Assembly (NCBI RefSeq): GCF_030532265.1
Contig: NZ_JAUNLM010000016.1
Span: 1-42,060, forward strand
DNA length: 42,060 nt
Direction of reading: 5' to 3'
Source of the DNA: Clostridium sp.
GTDB lineage: Bacteria > Bacillota > Clostridia > Clostridiales > Clostridiaceae
This document shows, piece after piece, positions 1-8,406 of the stretch. Each line of letters begins with the position of its first letter. Within the stretch, counting starts at the first letter, position 1. Position numbers and translations under genes: made by a program. The notes below the pieces were generated by a model. It saw only the letters and a list, made by a program, of their open reading frames with translations. It was not told the origin of the DNA and did not search any database.

Positions 1-369
1 ATTTAGTATTATTTTTCCTTGACTAAATTTAATAAATATTACATATAAACATATACATATTAAACTTAATAAATATATTTTATTAAACGAAAAATTATCT
101 ATTCTAAAATAAACATAATAAATGCAAATTATAACTAACGGAACTATTAAATAATCTAAATATACTATTCCCTTCAAATTATATGCTAAAGATGAGTCTT
201 TTACTATACTCATAAATAATATAGATAAATTTCTAATAAATATTCCAATCATACAAGGTATAAAAAATATTTTTATTTTTATAGGTGAATTTTTATAAAA
301 TTTATTTATTGCTATTAAAAATAAAAAAAGTATAAGTAAAATCTGTACATAATATATAATACTTATCAT
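1..369 (-). CDS. Partial multi-pass membrane protein, C-terminus beyond window edge
   Basis: An open frame of 123 codons starts at ATG 369-367 and runs without a stop off the left edge. A ribosome site (TAGGAG) lies about 7 bases before the ATG, which supports this start. The product is strongly hydrophobic, with about four candidate membrane segments (near residues 2-21, 33-52, 70-84 and 98-113) separated by short Lys/Arg/Asn loops. I see no catalytic motif and do not recognise the family. It is divergent in product but same-strand with the lipid kinase downstream, 57 bases away; no terminator is visible between them. Seen: frame, ribosome site and hydrophobicity. Function is unknown. Confidence 0.6.
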   Translation of the reverse strand, partial: MISIIYYVQILLILFLFLIAINKFYKNSPIKIKIFFIPCMIGIFIRNLSILFMSIVKDSSLAYNLKGIVYLDYLIVPLVIICIYYVYFRIDNFSFNKIYLLSLICICLYVIFIKFSQGKIILN

Positions 370-426
370 ATTAAACACTCCTAAATACAAACTATGTTAC
401 TTATACTTATTAAATATTATTTTATT

Positions 427-1308
427 TTATTCCTTTAATCCTAAAACTTGTATTCCACCCTTTATACATTTTATATCAAGAGGGAAGTCAGGACCCTTTT
501 CTCCATCTATATCAGTTACTATATCTTCATCACATTCTACTATAACTTCATCAGTTTTAAAGTGAATTACTTTATCCGATTCTAAATGATCTCCTCTTAA
601 TACTTTTAAAAAAAGAGGTAATAATTCTATAACAGGAACTGCTTTAAATAAAATTAAATCTAACTTTCCATCTTGTATATCAGCTTTAGTAGCTAAATTA
701 AGATTTCCAGCTGTTCTACCATTAAAGACTAATAACAAATACATTTCCCCATTATAATTAACTTCTTTTGATTTTAAAGTTACATTTAATTTTCTAAAAT
801 TAGGTAACTCCTCAATTCCTTTTATATAGTAAGCAAGCTTTCCAATAGCATTTTTAAGATGTACATCAGTCTTCTGTGATACATCTGTAAAAAGTCCCGT
901 ACTTGCAACATTTATAAAATATTTATTATTTATTTTACCTATATCAACTTTTTGAGGTATTGAAGTAAGAATTCTAACACAAGCATCTTTTACAACTTGA
1001 GGCATATCAATAAATTTACCAAAGTCATTTGCAGTACCAACAGGAAGTATAGCTATAGGTATATTAACACCTTTTTTCATCATAGCATTTAAAACTGAAT
1101 CTACAGTTCCATCTCCTCCAGCTATTAGTATATGTGCATAATTATTATCAATACAATCTAAAGCTTCACTTATATCTCTTCCTCGTTCTATTCTATAAGG
1201 AATTATTGTGTAACCATATTCTTGATATATTTTTATTATATTATCTAATTCATTTATTATTGCGTTCTCTCCAGAGTAAGGATTATAAATGAAACGTACC
1301 CTTTTCAT
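427..1308 (-). CDS. Diacylglycerol kinase / YegS-BmrU family lipid kinase
   Basis: Soluble lipid kinase that transfers phosphate from ATP to diacylglycerol or a related lipid, probably feeding phosphatidate back into phospholipid synthesis at the membrane. The 293-residue protein has the family hallmarks: an N-terminal NPYSG (residues 9-13), the nucleotide-binding GGDGT at 64-68, PVGTANDFG at 89-97 and a C-terminal DIDGEKGP. Length is normal for the family. The frame extends 7 codons upstream to a TTG, but AAAGGGGGA falls inside that stretch and sits just before ATG 1308, so the start is placed there. The next gene on the right, pssA, is divergent and also acts in phospholipid metabolism. Substrate is not determined; DgkB-like and undecaprenol-type roles are both possible. 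Confidence 0.92.
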   Translation of the reverse strand: MKRVRFIYNPYSGENAIINELDNIIKIYQEYGYTIIPYRIERGRDISEALDCIDNNYAHILIAGGDGTVDSVLNAMMKKGVNIPIAILPVGTANDFGKFIDMPQVVKDACVRILTSIPQKVDIGKINNKYFINVASTGLFTDVSQKTDVHLKNAIGKLAYYIKGIEELPNFRKLNVTLKSKEVNYNGEMYLLLVFNGRTAGNLNLATKADIQDGKLDLILFKAVPVIELLPLFLKVLRGDHLESDKVIHFKTDEVIVECDEDIVTDIDGEKGPDFPLDIKCIKGGIQVLGLKE

Positions 1309-1465
1309 TATTATTCCCCCTTTAGTCAAAGTTAACTAATATTATACATTTTTAAGAAAATATTGTCTACTTATATTTAACTTAAATACAATTAATAATT
1401 ATTTCTAAAGTCTATCTAAAGATTTTATTAAAATTTAATTTTTTCTTATATTTAAGTAATTTGTA

Positions 1466-1474
1466 TGCTATAAT
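1466..1474 (+). promoter_or_regulatory. Extended -10 promoter for pssA
   Basis: TGCTATAAT is an extended -10 hexamer (TG at 1466-1467, TATAAT at 1469-1474). No good -35 is present at 17 bases, as is common with extended -10 elements. Transcription would begin near 1481, upstream of ATG 1515 but downstream of the upstream in-frame start at 1461. This is an extra reason to start pssA at 1515. Confidence 0.45.
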
Positions 1475-1514
1475 TACTAACTGTAAGTTATTTATGATTT
1501 TTAGGAGTGGTTAT

Positions 1515-2045
1515 ATGAAAAAAAGTTGTATTCCTAACGTATTTACTTTTATAAATTTATCATGTGGAGTTCTTTCTCTACTTTCAACATTTGAAGGCAA
1601 ATACGTTCAAGCATCAATATTAGTGTTGCTTGCAGGATTAGTAGATAGGTATGACGGAAGAGTTGCTAGATACTTAAATGTGTCAAGTGAACTTGGAAAA
1701 GAATTAGACTCATTAGCAGACCTTGTATCATTTGGAGTTGCTCCTTCTATTTTAATCTATACTTTATTTAATTTTAAATATCTAGGACCATTTGGAATAA
1801 TAGGTTATGCTATTCTTTTAGCATTCCCAATCTGTGGTGCATTTAGATTAGCTAGATACAACGCATCTACATTTACTGGTGTATTTACTGGAGTTCCTAT
1901 TACAATAGTAGGTTGTTTTATGTCATTATTCGCAATTATATCATTTTATATCAAAATAGAAAATATAAACGTATTTATTCCAGTAATACTTATGATTTTA
2001 GGATCTTATTTAATGGTAAGCACATTAAAACTTAAGAAATTATAG
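1515..2045 (+). CDS. pssA: CDP-diacylglycerol-serine O-phosphatidyltransferase
   Basis: Integral membrane enzyme that condenses CDP-diacylglycerol with L-serine to phosphatidylserine, the precursor of phosphatidylethanolamine. The 176-residue product has the complete CDP-alcohol phosphatidyltransferase signature D-G-x2-A-R-x8-G-x3-D-x3-D: D47 G48, A51 R52, G61, D65 and D69, with an additional D44 upstream. About five to six hydrophobic segments follow in the usual arrangement. ATG 1515 is preceded by TAGGAGTGG; the 18 codons upstream overlap the promoter and lack such a site. A strong terminator follows the stop directly, so the gene is monocistronic. No psd (decarboxylase) gene is in the window. 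The phosphatidylserine assignment is favoured over PgsA by the short compact form and the PssA-like N-terminus. Confidence 0.92.
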   Translation: MKKSCIPNVFTFINLSCGVLSLLSTFEGKYVQASILVLLAGLVDRYDGRVARYLNVSSELGKELDSLADLVSFGVAPSILIYTLFNFKYLGPFGIIGYAILLAFPICGAFRLARYNASTFTGVFTGVPITIVGCFMSLFAIISFYIKIENINVFIPVILMILGSYLMVSTLKLKKL

Positions 2046-2052
2046 TATTTTA

Positions 2053-2089
2053 ATATCTCAGATATTTTTAAGTATCTGGGATATTTTTT
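2053..2089 (+). terminator. Terminator after pssA
   Basis: A 12-bp stem (2053-2064 with 2073-2084, one G-T pair) and an 8-base loop are followed by a T run at 2085-2089. It lies between convergent genes, so it may also stop the minus-strand gene at 2088, although the T tract is poorer on that strand. Confidence 0.78.
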
Positions 2090-2471
2090 ATTCATCTTCA
2101 TCTCTTATTGTATTTGCTGTATCATTAAATAAATTTAGCTCTGTATCTATTTCTGTCTGTATTATGCTCTTTATTCCGTTTTTTGCTTTTCCATTTGTAT
2201 AACTATCAAATACAACATCATTTTTTATCTTACTATATTTTAAATAATTGTGTTGATGCTTATTTATAACATCCATTATTTCATCAATCTTCTCTCCAAC
2301 TGCATCAACCCTATTAATTGCACTTTTAACTTCCTTATCTTTTCTTCCATATATATTATTAAGTTCTGCCGCACCAGCAACTAATAACCTATATGAATCA
2401 ACATAGGACTTTAATAAATCAGATAATCTTCTAAGTTCTTCATATTGTACATCCATTGCTTTTTTTGGCAT
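2088..2471 (-). CDS. Hypothetical small helical protein
   Basis: A 127-residue protein that I do not recognise. It is rich in charged residues and predicted to be mostly alpha-helical: residues 8-75 alternate Leu/Ile/Val with Glu/Lys/Arg/Asp in a pattern that would suit a coiled coil or helical bundle. It has no signal peptide, membrane segment or cysteines. ATG 2471 follows GAAGGAG with a spacing of 8; five codons further up is an in-frame TTG that contains this ribosome site and is therefore unlikely to be used. It sits alone between the pssA terminator and the terminator at 2576-2604. The length and helicity faintly recall WXG100/LXG-type helical proteins, but no WxG is present, so no function is assigned. 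Confidence 0.7.
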   Translation of the reverse strand: MPKKAMDVQYEELRRLSDLLKSYVDSYRLLVAGAAELNNIYGRKDKEVKSAINRVDAVGEKIDEIMDVINKHQHNYLKYSKIKNDVVFDSYTNGKAKNGIKSIIQTEIDTELNLFNDTANTIRDEDE

Positions 2472-2575
2472 AAAGTACTCCTTCAAAATAGTTCTATATT
2501 TTTATATTATTTTTTTTTAAAATTTTTATTCCATTAATTTAAATACAAATTATTATACAAATTAATTTTATATAA

Positions 2576-2604
2576 AATAAAAATAGGGCTGCTAAAAACA
2601 GCCC
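2576..2604 (-). terminator. Terminator of the prkA-to-rbr gene run
   Basis: Read on the minus strand, GGGCTG pairs with CAGCCC (2599-2604 with 2586-2591) around a 7-base loop and is followed by TATTTTTATTTT. It lies directly after the stop of the 81-residue gene and marks the end of that transcription unit. Confidence 0.82.
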
Positions 2605-2609
2605 ATATA

Positions 2610-2855
2610 TTACTTATTTAAAGTAATTTCATCTGAAAATTCTACATCAGTGTTTATCCATTTTAAAAAATCATCTTGTAATTTTTTATTATTTTTCATT
2701 TCTGTTTCACAGCTTATTTTATCTTTATATTTTAAGCATCCATTTTCATCTTTATTTCTATAATCAAATTCAATATCATTAAAATCTTCTAATTCATCAT
2801 TTAATACATCTACTTTAAAAAAGAATTCATTTCCATCAGGATATCTACAATACAT
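2610..2855 (-). CDS. Small acidic hypothetical protein downstream of rubrerythrin
   Basis: An 81-residue acidic protein (many Asp/Glu) with aromatic residues near the N-terminus and two cysteines, about 40 and 50 residues in. No family is recognised. ATG 2855 is preceded by an excellent AGGAGG. Only 11 bases separate it from the stop of rubrerythrin, and a terminator follows within 10 bases, so it is very probably the last gene of the same transcript. The conserved-looking ribosome site and tight packing argue that it is real. Cofunction with rubrerythrin is a guess from position only. Confidence 0.75.
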   Translation of the reverse strand: MYCRYPDGNEFFFKVDVLNDELEDFNDIEFDYRNKDENGCLKYKDKISCETEMKNNKKLQDDFLKWINTDVEFSDEITLNK

Positions 2856-2866
2856 AAAGCTTCCTC

Positions 2867-3406
2867 CTATTTATTTACCTTACAATAAGGCTTAAAATAT
2901 GCTCTCTCATATTTACATAATGGACAAACAGCAGGCGCTTCAGTTCCTTCATGTATATAGCCACAATTCATACACTGCCAATAAGTGATTTCATCAGACT
3001 TAAACATTTTACCTGTCCTTATTCTTTCACAAAGAGCTAAAAACCTTTCTTTATGTTTTTCTTCAACTTCTCTAAGCTCTCTATAAAACTCAGCAATTTC
3101 TTCAAAACCTTCTTCTTCTGCTATTTTTTCAAATTCTTTATAAATATTTTTATCCTCTTCATTTTCAAAATAAGCCGCATCTATTAAATTATCTTCTGTT
3201 GAACCAATTTTGCTTAAATATTTTTCAAAAACCTCTCTTGAATGAGCATATTCATTTCCTGCAGTTTCATCAAATATTTCTGCAACCCATCTAAATCCTT
3301 CTTCTCTAGCTTTTTCTGCATATAAATTATATTTACCTCTAGCTCTTGATTCTCCAGAAAAAGTTTTATAAAGATTTTTTTCTGTTTTACTTCCCTTTAA
3401 CTTCAC
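2867..3406 (-). CDS. rbr: Rubrerythrin (NADH/rubredoxin-dependent peroxide reductase)
   Basis: Cytoplasmic diiron protein that reduces hydrogen peroxide to water in anaerobes, with electrons entering through its rubredoxin domain. The 179 residues hold an N-terminal ferritin-like four-helix domain (1-135) with ligand motifs E19, E52-x2-H55, E81/E97 and E115-x2-H118. A C-terminal rubredoxin knot follows with C145-x2-C148 and C161-x2-C164. Length and order match classical rubrerythrin. The start is GTG 3406, with AGGAG 8 bases upstream. It follows spoVR by 40 bases with no terminator between them and precedes an 81-residue gene by 11 bases, so it appears to share the prkA-yhbH-spoVR transcript. 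Linking peroxide defence to that stress/sporulation module is an inference from context. Confidence 0.95.
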   Translation of the reverse strand: MKLKGSKTEKNLYKTFSGESRARGKYNLYAEKAREEGFRWVAEIFDETAGNEYAHSREVFEKYLSKIGSTEDNLIDAAYFENEEDKNIYKEFEKIAEEEGFEEIAEFYRELREVEEKHKERFLALCERIRTGKMFKSDEITYWQCMNCGYIHEGTEAPAVCPLCKYERAYFKPYCKVNK

Positions 3407-3446
3407 GGTAAACTCCTAATAATATTATTTTCTATTTATTTTATTC

Positions 3447-4835
3447 TTATCTTTTAAATTTGTTCCCTTCTGATATGGCTACCTTGCCATTCTCACATAT
3501 AAGAATAAACTCTTCTCCATTTCTATCTTTAGTATTAAGTCTTACTCTATACCCCCAAAGCTTTCCTAAATACCTTAATGTTTCTTTAGCATAAGATAAT
3601 TCTAGTTCTCTGCCGTCAAAAACATGTTCTAAAGTTAAAGTATAATCTCTCTTATTTAAGTCTATAACCCTAATATGAGGTATACTTCCTATTCCAGAAG
3701 AAAATGCTAAATTATCTCTTATACTTTCCCATCCTATATCATCTGAAACTTCTTCAACAACAAAATCAAAACTTCTTCTTCCATATTGAAAAAGATTAAG
3801 TTCCTCACATAATTCCTTTGTAAGATATCTTCTTATAAAAGAAGCATCTCTTTCAAGAGCTCTAACTTCAAATACCTTTTCTCTTCCATATCTTTTTTCT
3901 AAATCCATAAATATTTTAAAACCTATATAATAAGGATTTAATCCACCAGGTATTGGAGATACTACATCATTATGCCTTTTTAAAAACTCAAGATATAAAT
4001 CTTCTGATAATCCTAAATTTTTTAATATATTATAATGACAAAAACATGCAAAGCCTTCATTCATAGTTTTAGTTTCTATTTGTGGTAAGAAGTATTCTGT
4101 TTCTCTTTTCACTATTCTTAAAATATTTTTTTCCCACTCCTCAAGTTTTCCATATTCTATTATAAAGCCAACTACATCATCTCTTGGCTCTAATGGAATC
4201 TTATCAACTTCTGGTTCTTCAATTTTAATATCACTATCAAGAAAATCTCTATTTACTATTTTATCTTTATAATCCTTTATTCTTCTATCTCTTATTTCAC
4301 TATCACTTAATTCTTTTACACCTATAGATCTTTTTATGCTATATTTTACAGCATGAGCTGCATCTAATATTTTTTCTACTTTATCATATCCTATATTAGG
4401 ATTATTTATATATCCTCTAATTATATCAGCATCTAATTTAAACATTTCTAATGCTCTATCAGCATTTGTTCCTTCTTTAAATAATCTATTATTTTTAAAA
4501 AAGTCATTATGTCCATAAACATGTGCCATAGTTAATATTTGAAGTAATAAAGTATTATCTTTCATAAGATAAGCAAGACAAGGATTTGAATTTATCACCA
4601 TTTCATAAGGTAAACCAGTAAGATTTAATGAATATAAAGTTTTATTTTTCTCGTAAGCTTTTCCATAACTCCAGTGTGGATATTTAGAAGGCATACCAAT
4701 ATATGCTTCATATCCTATCATTTCATTAAAACCTATTACTTCAAACTCTTGAGGATAGTAGTCTAATCCTAAAGCTTTAGCTTCTTTTTCTATTTTCTCA
4801 TTCCACATTTCTAAATCTTTTAAATTATATTCCAA
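3447..4835 (-). CDS. spoVR: SpoVR family protein
   Basis: Homologue of Bacillus SpoVR (spore cortex formation) and E. coli YcgB. The 462-residue length is typical of the family and the sequence aligns by eye along its whole length, with the conserved N-terminal region around PHWSYGK (near residue 54), the AHVYGHNDFF segment and the MNEGFACF motif. Its biochemical activity is not established; the His/Glu-rich conserved positions suggest a metal site. The start is TTG 4835: the ribosome site GGGGGAGGAG lies inside the last codons of yhbH, and the gap between the genes is 6 bases, which points to translational coupling. It is third in the prkA-yhbH-spoVR order conserved across many bacteria. Confidence 0.93.
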   Translation of the reverse strand: MEYNLKDLEMWNEKIEKEAKALGLDYYPQEFEVIGFNEMIGYEAYIGMPSKYPHWSYGKAYEKNKTLYSLNLTGLPYEMVINSNPCLAYLMKDNTLLLQILTMAHVYGHNDFFKNNRLFKEGTNADRALEMFKLDADIIRGYINNPNIGYDKVEKILDAAHAVKYSIKRSIGVKELSDSEIRDRRIKDYKDKIVNRDFLDSDIKIEEPEVDKIPLEPRDDVVGFIIEYGKLEEWEKNILRIVKRETEYFLPQIETKTMNEGFACFCHYNILKNLGLSEDLYLEFLKRHNDVVSPIPGGLNPYYIGFKIFMDLEKRYGREKVFEVRALERDASFIRRYLTKELCEELNLFQYGRRSFDFVVEEVSDDIGWESIRDNLAFSSGIGSIPHIRVIDLNKRDYTLTLEHVFDGRELELSYAKETLRYLGKLWGYRVRLNTKDRNGEEFILICENGKVAISEGNKFKR

Positions 4836-4841
4836 GAAAAT

Positions 4842-6023
4842 CTACTCCTCCCCCATCTCCTTACTTAGCATTTGTCTAAGTGCTTCCCATAAATCCTTTT
4901 TCTCTTTTACTATAACTGTAACAAAATTATCTTCTTTTATTTCTTTATTAAATCTATAATACATAGTTGTTGAATAGGTTGATGGTAAAAGTTCTGCATA
5001 TCCAAACATATTACTAATAATACAAAGCTCTTTTACAGCTTCCATAGCATTTTCATTATCTTCAGTCCAGTTATCTCCATCACTTGCGTAAACAGGATAA
5101 ATGTTCCACATCTCTTTAGGATATTTCTCTTTTATAAGATCTAAAGCTAAATTAAGTCCACTTGATATATAAGTTCCACCTGATTCTGCTTTATGGAAAA
5201 ACTCATATTCATTAACTCTTTTAGCAACTGTCGTATGTGATATAAACTCAAATGCTAAATTATTATATTTTCTCCTTAAAAATCTAGATAATACAAAGAA
5301 AAATGACCTTGCTAAATATTTTTTTGTACTATCCATTGAACCAGATACATCCATTATAAACACCATAACAGCATTACTTTCTCTCTTTGGCTTTTGTTTA
5401 ACTCTGTAATATCTTAAATCATCTTCTCTAAATGGAAATCTTCCAATATCAACTGGTTCATTATTATTCCTTAATTCTTTAATAGCTCTTTTTTTCCCCT
5501 GCTTTCTAGCTATTTTAGACATTACAGTTTTCTTTTTTGCAAGTCTAGGTCTTATACCATATCTTTGGTAACCACTTCTTCTACCTGCACTTTCACTTAT
5601 TATTTCTGAATATTTTTTCTTATCTAAATTAGGAAGATTTAAATCTTCTGCTATATAATCCAATAATTCATCTAAAGTAACTTCTGTTTCATATATGTCA
5701 TCACCTTCTGAATTACCAGCACCTTTATTGCCTTGACCTTTACCTGGTCTTCCTTGACCTATTTTATCTCCACGTTTTTCTTCACCAGTACCAGTTGCAA
5801 CACCTTTTGAATTTTTACCATAAACAAACTGATATTCTTTAATTCCTCTTATAGGAATTTTAAATTTTTTATTTTTACTTTCTCCAATAATGCTTTCTTC
5901 AGATAAAATATCACCTAAATTCTCTTTAATGGATTTTTCTACTAATTGCCTATGCCTTCTTCTATCTTCAATAGATCTATCATGGTCTATTGGATTTATA
6001 GTATTATCTCTAAATATAGCCAT
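4842..6023 (-). CDS. yhbH: YhbH/YeaH (DUF444) protein with VWA-like domain
   Basis: Cytoplasmic protein of the DUF444 family that normally accompanies PrkA and SpoVR. The 393 residues have a basic N-terminus (16-30), a Gly/Lys-rich flexible stretch (about 71-107) and a C-terminal von Willebrand factor A-like domain. That domain carries the metal-binding DVSGSM motif at 225-230, later a Gly-Gly-Thr turn and an acidic SDGD motif. VWA proteins often work with AAA+ ATPases, and PrkA next door is one, so a partnership is plausible. ATG 6023 is 9 bases after the prkA stop. Bacillus yhbH is sporulation-associated; the molecular role is not known. Confidence 0.93.
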   Translation of the reverse strand: MAIFRDNTINPIDHDRSIEDRRRHRQLVEKSIKENLGDILSEESIIGESKNKKFKIPIRGIKEYQFVYGKNSKGVATGTGEEKRGDKIGQGRPGKGQGNKGAGNSEGDDIYETEVTLDELLDYIAEDLNLPNLDKKKYSEIISESAGRRSGYQRYGIRPRLAKKKTVMSKIARKQGKKRAIKELRNNNEPVDIGRFPFREDDLRYYRVKQKPKRESNAVMVFIMDVSGSMDSTKKYLARSFFFVLSRFLRRKYNNLAFEFISHTTVAKRVNEYEFFHKAESGGTYISSGLNLALDLIKEKYPKEMWNIYPVYASDGDNWTEDNENAMEAVKELCIISNMFGYAELLPSTYSTTMYYRFNKEIKEDNFVTVIVKEKKDLWEALRQMLSKEMGEE

Positions 6024-6032
6024 AATTTTTAT

Positions 6033-7955
6033 CTAATCTTTCCATAAATTATTAGCAGCATATTTTAAGATTACATCACAGCAATGTAGACAGTAACCAT
6101 TTTTTTGCATTTCTTCTACCATAGCATTATATTTTTCAGTTTGCTCTTTATCTCTTACTCTTGATTTTGTTATTATTCTTGAAAGATCCTTGACTGATGC
6201 CATAAGCTTCTTTTCTATAGCTTCTTTAATTGGCTCATAAGATGTATATTCCATCTTTCCACCATTTCTAACTAAATAGAACATATATGATGTTACATCA
6301 GCTCTAAATCCTTTAGCTGATGATTCAGATACTCCTATTTGTTCTTCTATACTTCTCATAAATTCTTCATCTGGATTTAATTCTTCTCCAGTTGATAAAT
6401 CTTTTATTTTACTCTTATTTACAAATGCTTCTGCATTATCTATATAATTATTAAAAAGGCTTTCTGCTTGTTCTCTAAACGAATGTATAAACGCCTTTGT
6501 AATTTCTTTTTCTAAAATTTTATTGTATTCTTTTCTAATTGTGTCTTGAATAAATCCTAAATATTTTTTCTTGTCATCAGATCCAATATCCATTTCTTTA
6601 ACTGATTTAATTATGCTTTCCATTATACTAAGTGGATTTATACAATTATGCTCTGAGTTTGAAAGAGCATTATCTATTGCTTTAATTATAAATCTTGTTG
6701 AAATTCCCTTCATTCCTTCATAAGAACCTGCTTCTTCTCTAAGTTCTCCTATATCAATTCTCTTAGTTGATCCTTTTTCAACTATTTCTTCACCATTATA
6801 TATTTTAAGTTTAGTTATAGGATCTACTTTATTTGAACCTGTAAGTCTTGAAAGAATCGCAAACATAGCAGCTATTTCAATTGTATGAGGTGCTATATGA
6901 GCATTAAAACTACTCTTTCCTAAAATCTTTTTATAAATTTTAACTTCCTCATCAAGTTCTAAACAATACGGAACTTCTATTTTCACTATTCTATCTAATA
7001 TAGCTTCATTTGTATGGTCTGCTTTAAACTTGTTCCATTCAGCTTCATTTGAATGAGCTACAATTACCCCATCAAAGTAAATCATTGAACCTTTACCAGG
7101 TGAAGGAACTGATTTTTCCTGAGTGGCAGTAATTATTGTGTGAAGATATTCAACATCATTTTTAAATACTTCTATAAATTCAACCATTCCTCTATTACCA
7201 ACATTAAAAGCACCATTTAATGAGAAAATTCTTGGATCATCTTCTGGATACATGTCCATTTTAGAAATATCAATTGAACCTGTTAAAATTGAAGTATCTT
7301 GGTTATTAGGATCAACTGGTGGAACTACACCGATTCCTTTTCTTGACCTTATAGAGAAATTTTTTCTCTCTATAAGCATATCTTCATATTTACCTCCATA
7401 CTCATGTGTAAGTCTATATTTACATACTGGACATAAATCTCCTTCTATTTTCACACCAAGTAATTCTTCAAACTCTGGTCTTAAATGATTAGGAATTAAA
7501 TGCAGAGGTTCCTCATGCATTGGACATCCCTTTATACTATAAATAGGCTCACAATGTTCAAGAGCTTTTTTTAATGATTCAACTAAAGATGATTTACCAG
7601 CTCCAACAGGACCTACTAAATATAGAACTTGTCTTGATTCTTCACCTCTCATTGCAGCTGAATGAAAGTAATTAACAAGTTTCATTAAAACTTTATCAAT
7701 TCCAAAAAAGTCATCTTTAAAAAATCCATATTTTCTTATTACTTCATTTCCATAAATTCTTTTTACTTTATAATTATCTTCTCCCTTTAAAACTTCTACT
7801 CCATCTTTTAAAATAATGTCATAAAGCCTTTTATGAGATAACTTTGCAATTTCTGGATTCTTCTTAACTATTTCTAAATAATCAAGAAATGTACCATTAA
7901 ATTTTTCTTTTTCTCGGCTTTCTCTATCACTTTTAATAAACTCTTTAAAATCCAT
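6033..7955 (-). CDS. prkA: PrkA family AAA+ serine protein kinase
   Basis: AAA+ ATPase/kinase family protein (Bacillus PrkA, E. coli YeaG) that acts in the cytoplasm in stress response and sporulation; both kinase and protease activities have been proposed. The 640 residues contain a Walker A GPVGAGKSS at 115-123 and a Cys/His-bearing insertion with GCPMH (143-147) and CPVC (175-178) that could bind metal. A Walker B-like region and a C-terminal PrkA domain follow, ending in a second Cys-rich CLHCC motif. Full length is normal. ATG 7955 follows GGGAGGGGAC. It is the first gene of the run prkA-yhbH-spoVR-rbr-(81 aa). About 190 bases separate it from the divergent T-box leader; I see no clear promoter there. 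Confidence 0.96.
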   Translation of the reverse strand: MDFKEFIKSDRESREKEKFNGTFLDYLEIVKKNPEIAKLSHKRLYDIILKDGVEVLKGEDNYKVKRIYGNEVIRKYGFFKDDFFGIDKVLMKLVNYFHSAAMRGEESRQVLYLVGPVGAGKSSLVESLKKALEHCEPIYSIKGCPMHEEPLHLIPNHLRPEFEELLGVKIEGDLCPVCKYRLTHEYGGKYEDMLIERKNFSIRSRKGIGVVPPVDPNNQDTSILTGSIDISKMDMYPEDDPRIFSLNGAFNVGNRGMVEFIEVFKNDVEYLHTIITATQEKSVPSPGKGSMIYFDGVIVAHSNEAEWNKFKADHTNEAILDRIVKIEVPYCLELDEEVKIYKKILGKSSFNAHIAPHTIEIAAMFAILSRLTGSNKVDPITKLKIYNGEEIVEKGSTKRIDIGELREEAGSYEGMKGISTRFIIKAIDNALSNSEHNCINPLSIMESIIKSVKEMDIGSDDKKKYLGFIQDTIRKEYNKILEKEITKAFIHSFREQAESLFNNYIDNAEAFVNKSKIKDLSTGEELNPDEEFMRSIEEQIGVSESSAKGFRADVTSYMFYLVRNGGKMEYTSYEPIKEAIEKKLMASVKDLSRIITKSRVRDKEQTEKYNAMVEEMQKNGYCLHCCDVILKYAANNLWKD

Positions 7956-8149
7956 ATAGCGTCCCCTCCCTTTGTTAAAATATATTCATTAAGTAATATA
8001 ATCTATACCAAAAATAATTAGAATTTATAACTTTTAACAATACCCATCTATTTACATTCTAAAAATTCTCATATATAATTTAAATATATTTTAATAAAAT
8101 TAAATAAAATCAAAAACTTTGATTAGAAAAATATGGTCTATTTAACTTA

Positions 8150-8370
8150 TACAGAGAATTGTCTTTTTAGCTGAGAGAGACTTTAAAGTAATTTACCAAT
8201 ACAAAGTGCCTCTATGAGTTCTTTAATTGAAATTTATTTAAAGTAGATTAAAGCGTGAACGCACGTTATAGCGTTATATAATTTTGAGTTATATGTTTTT
8301 ACATATAAACAGAGTGGGACCGTGGAAGCTATTACTTCTGCCTCTGTATTTTGGAGGCAGAAGTTTTTTT
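8150..8370 (+). promoter_or_regulatory. T-box riboswitch leader, specifier read as UUU (Phe)
   Basis: tRNA-sensing leader that controls the downstream symporter by antitermination when the cognate tRNA is uncharged. The T-box AGAGTGGGACCGTGG is at 8311-8325. The antiterminator closes as CAGAG (8310-8314) with CTCTG (8342-8346) plus GAAG/CTTC inside, and competes with the terminator at 8334-8370. In Stem I the lower helix ACTTTAAA (8180-8187) pairs with TTTAAAGT (8237-8244). An AGTA loop-E motif lies at 8187-8190. The opposite strand reads GAAA-TTT-A just before the helix, which aligns with the position of GGC in the glyQS-type specifier loop, so the specifier would be TTT at 8233-8235. A further hairpin AACGC/GCGTT lies at 8258-8275. 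The class is certain; the Phe reading is moderate. Stem I appears rather short. The 195 bases between prkA and this leader are AT-rich with nothing else identified. Confidence 0.86.
8334..8370 (+). terminator. T-box-controlled intrinsic terminator
   Basis: Perfect 11-bp stem (8334-8344 with 8354-8364), 9-base loop and a T run to 8370. Its left arm overlaps the right half of the antiterminator, giving the mutually exclusive structures of a T-box switch. Confidence 0.88.
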
Positions 8371-8406
8371 ATGCTTATAAAAATTTTATAAAAAGGGGGA
8401 ATTTTT

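Noticed and set aside
2088-2471. WXG100/LXG secretion-type protein
   Set aside because: No WxG or LxG motif, and no type VII secretion gene is in the window.
7252-7488. Plus-strand 78-aa open frame inside prkA
   Set aside because: Shadow of a strongly conserved kinase gene on the opposite strand.
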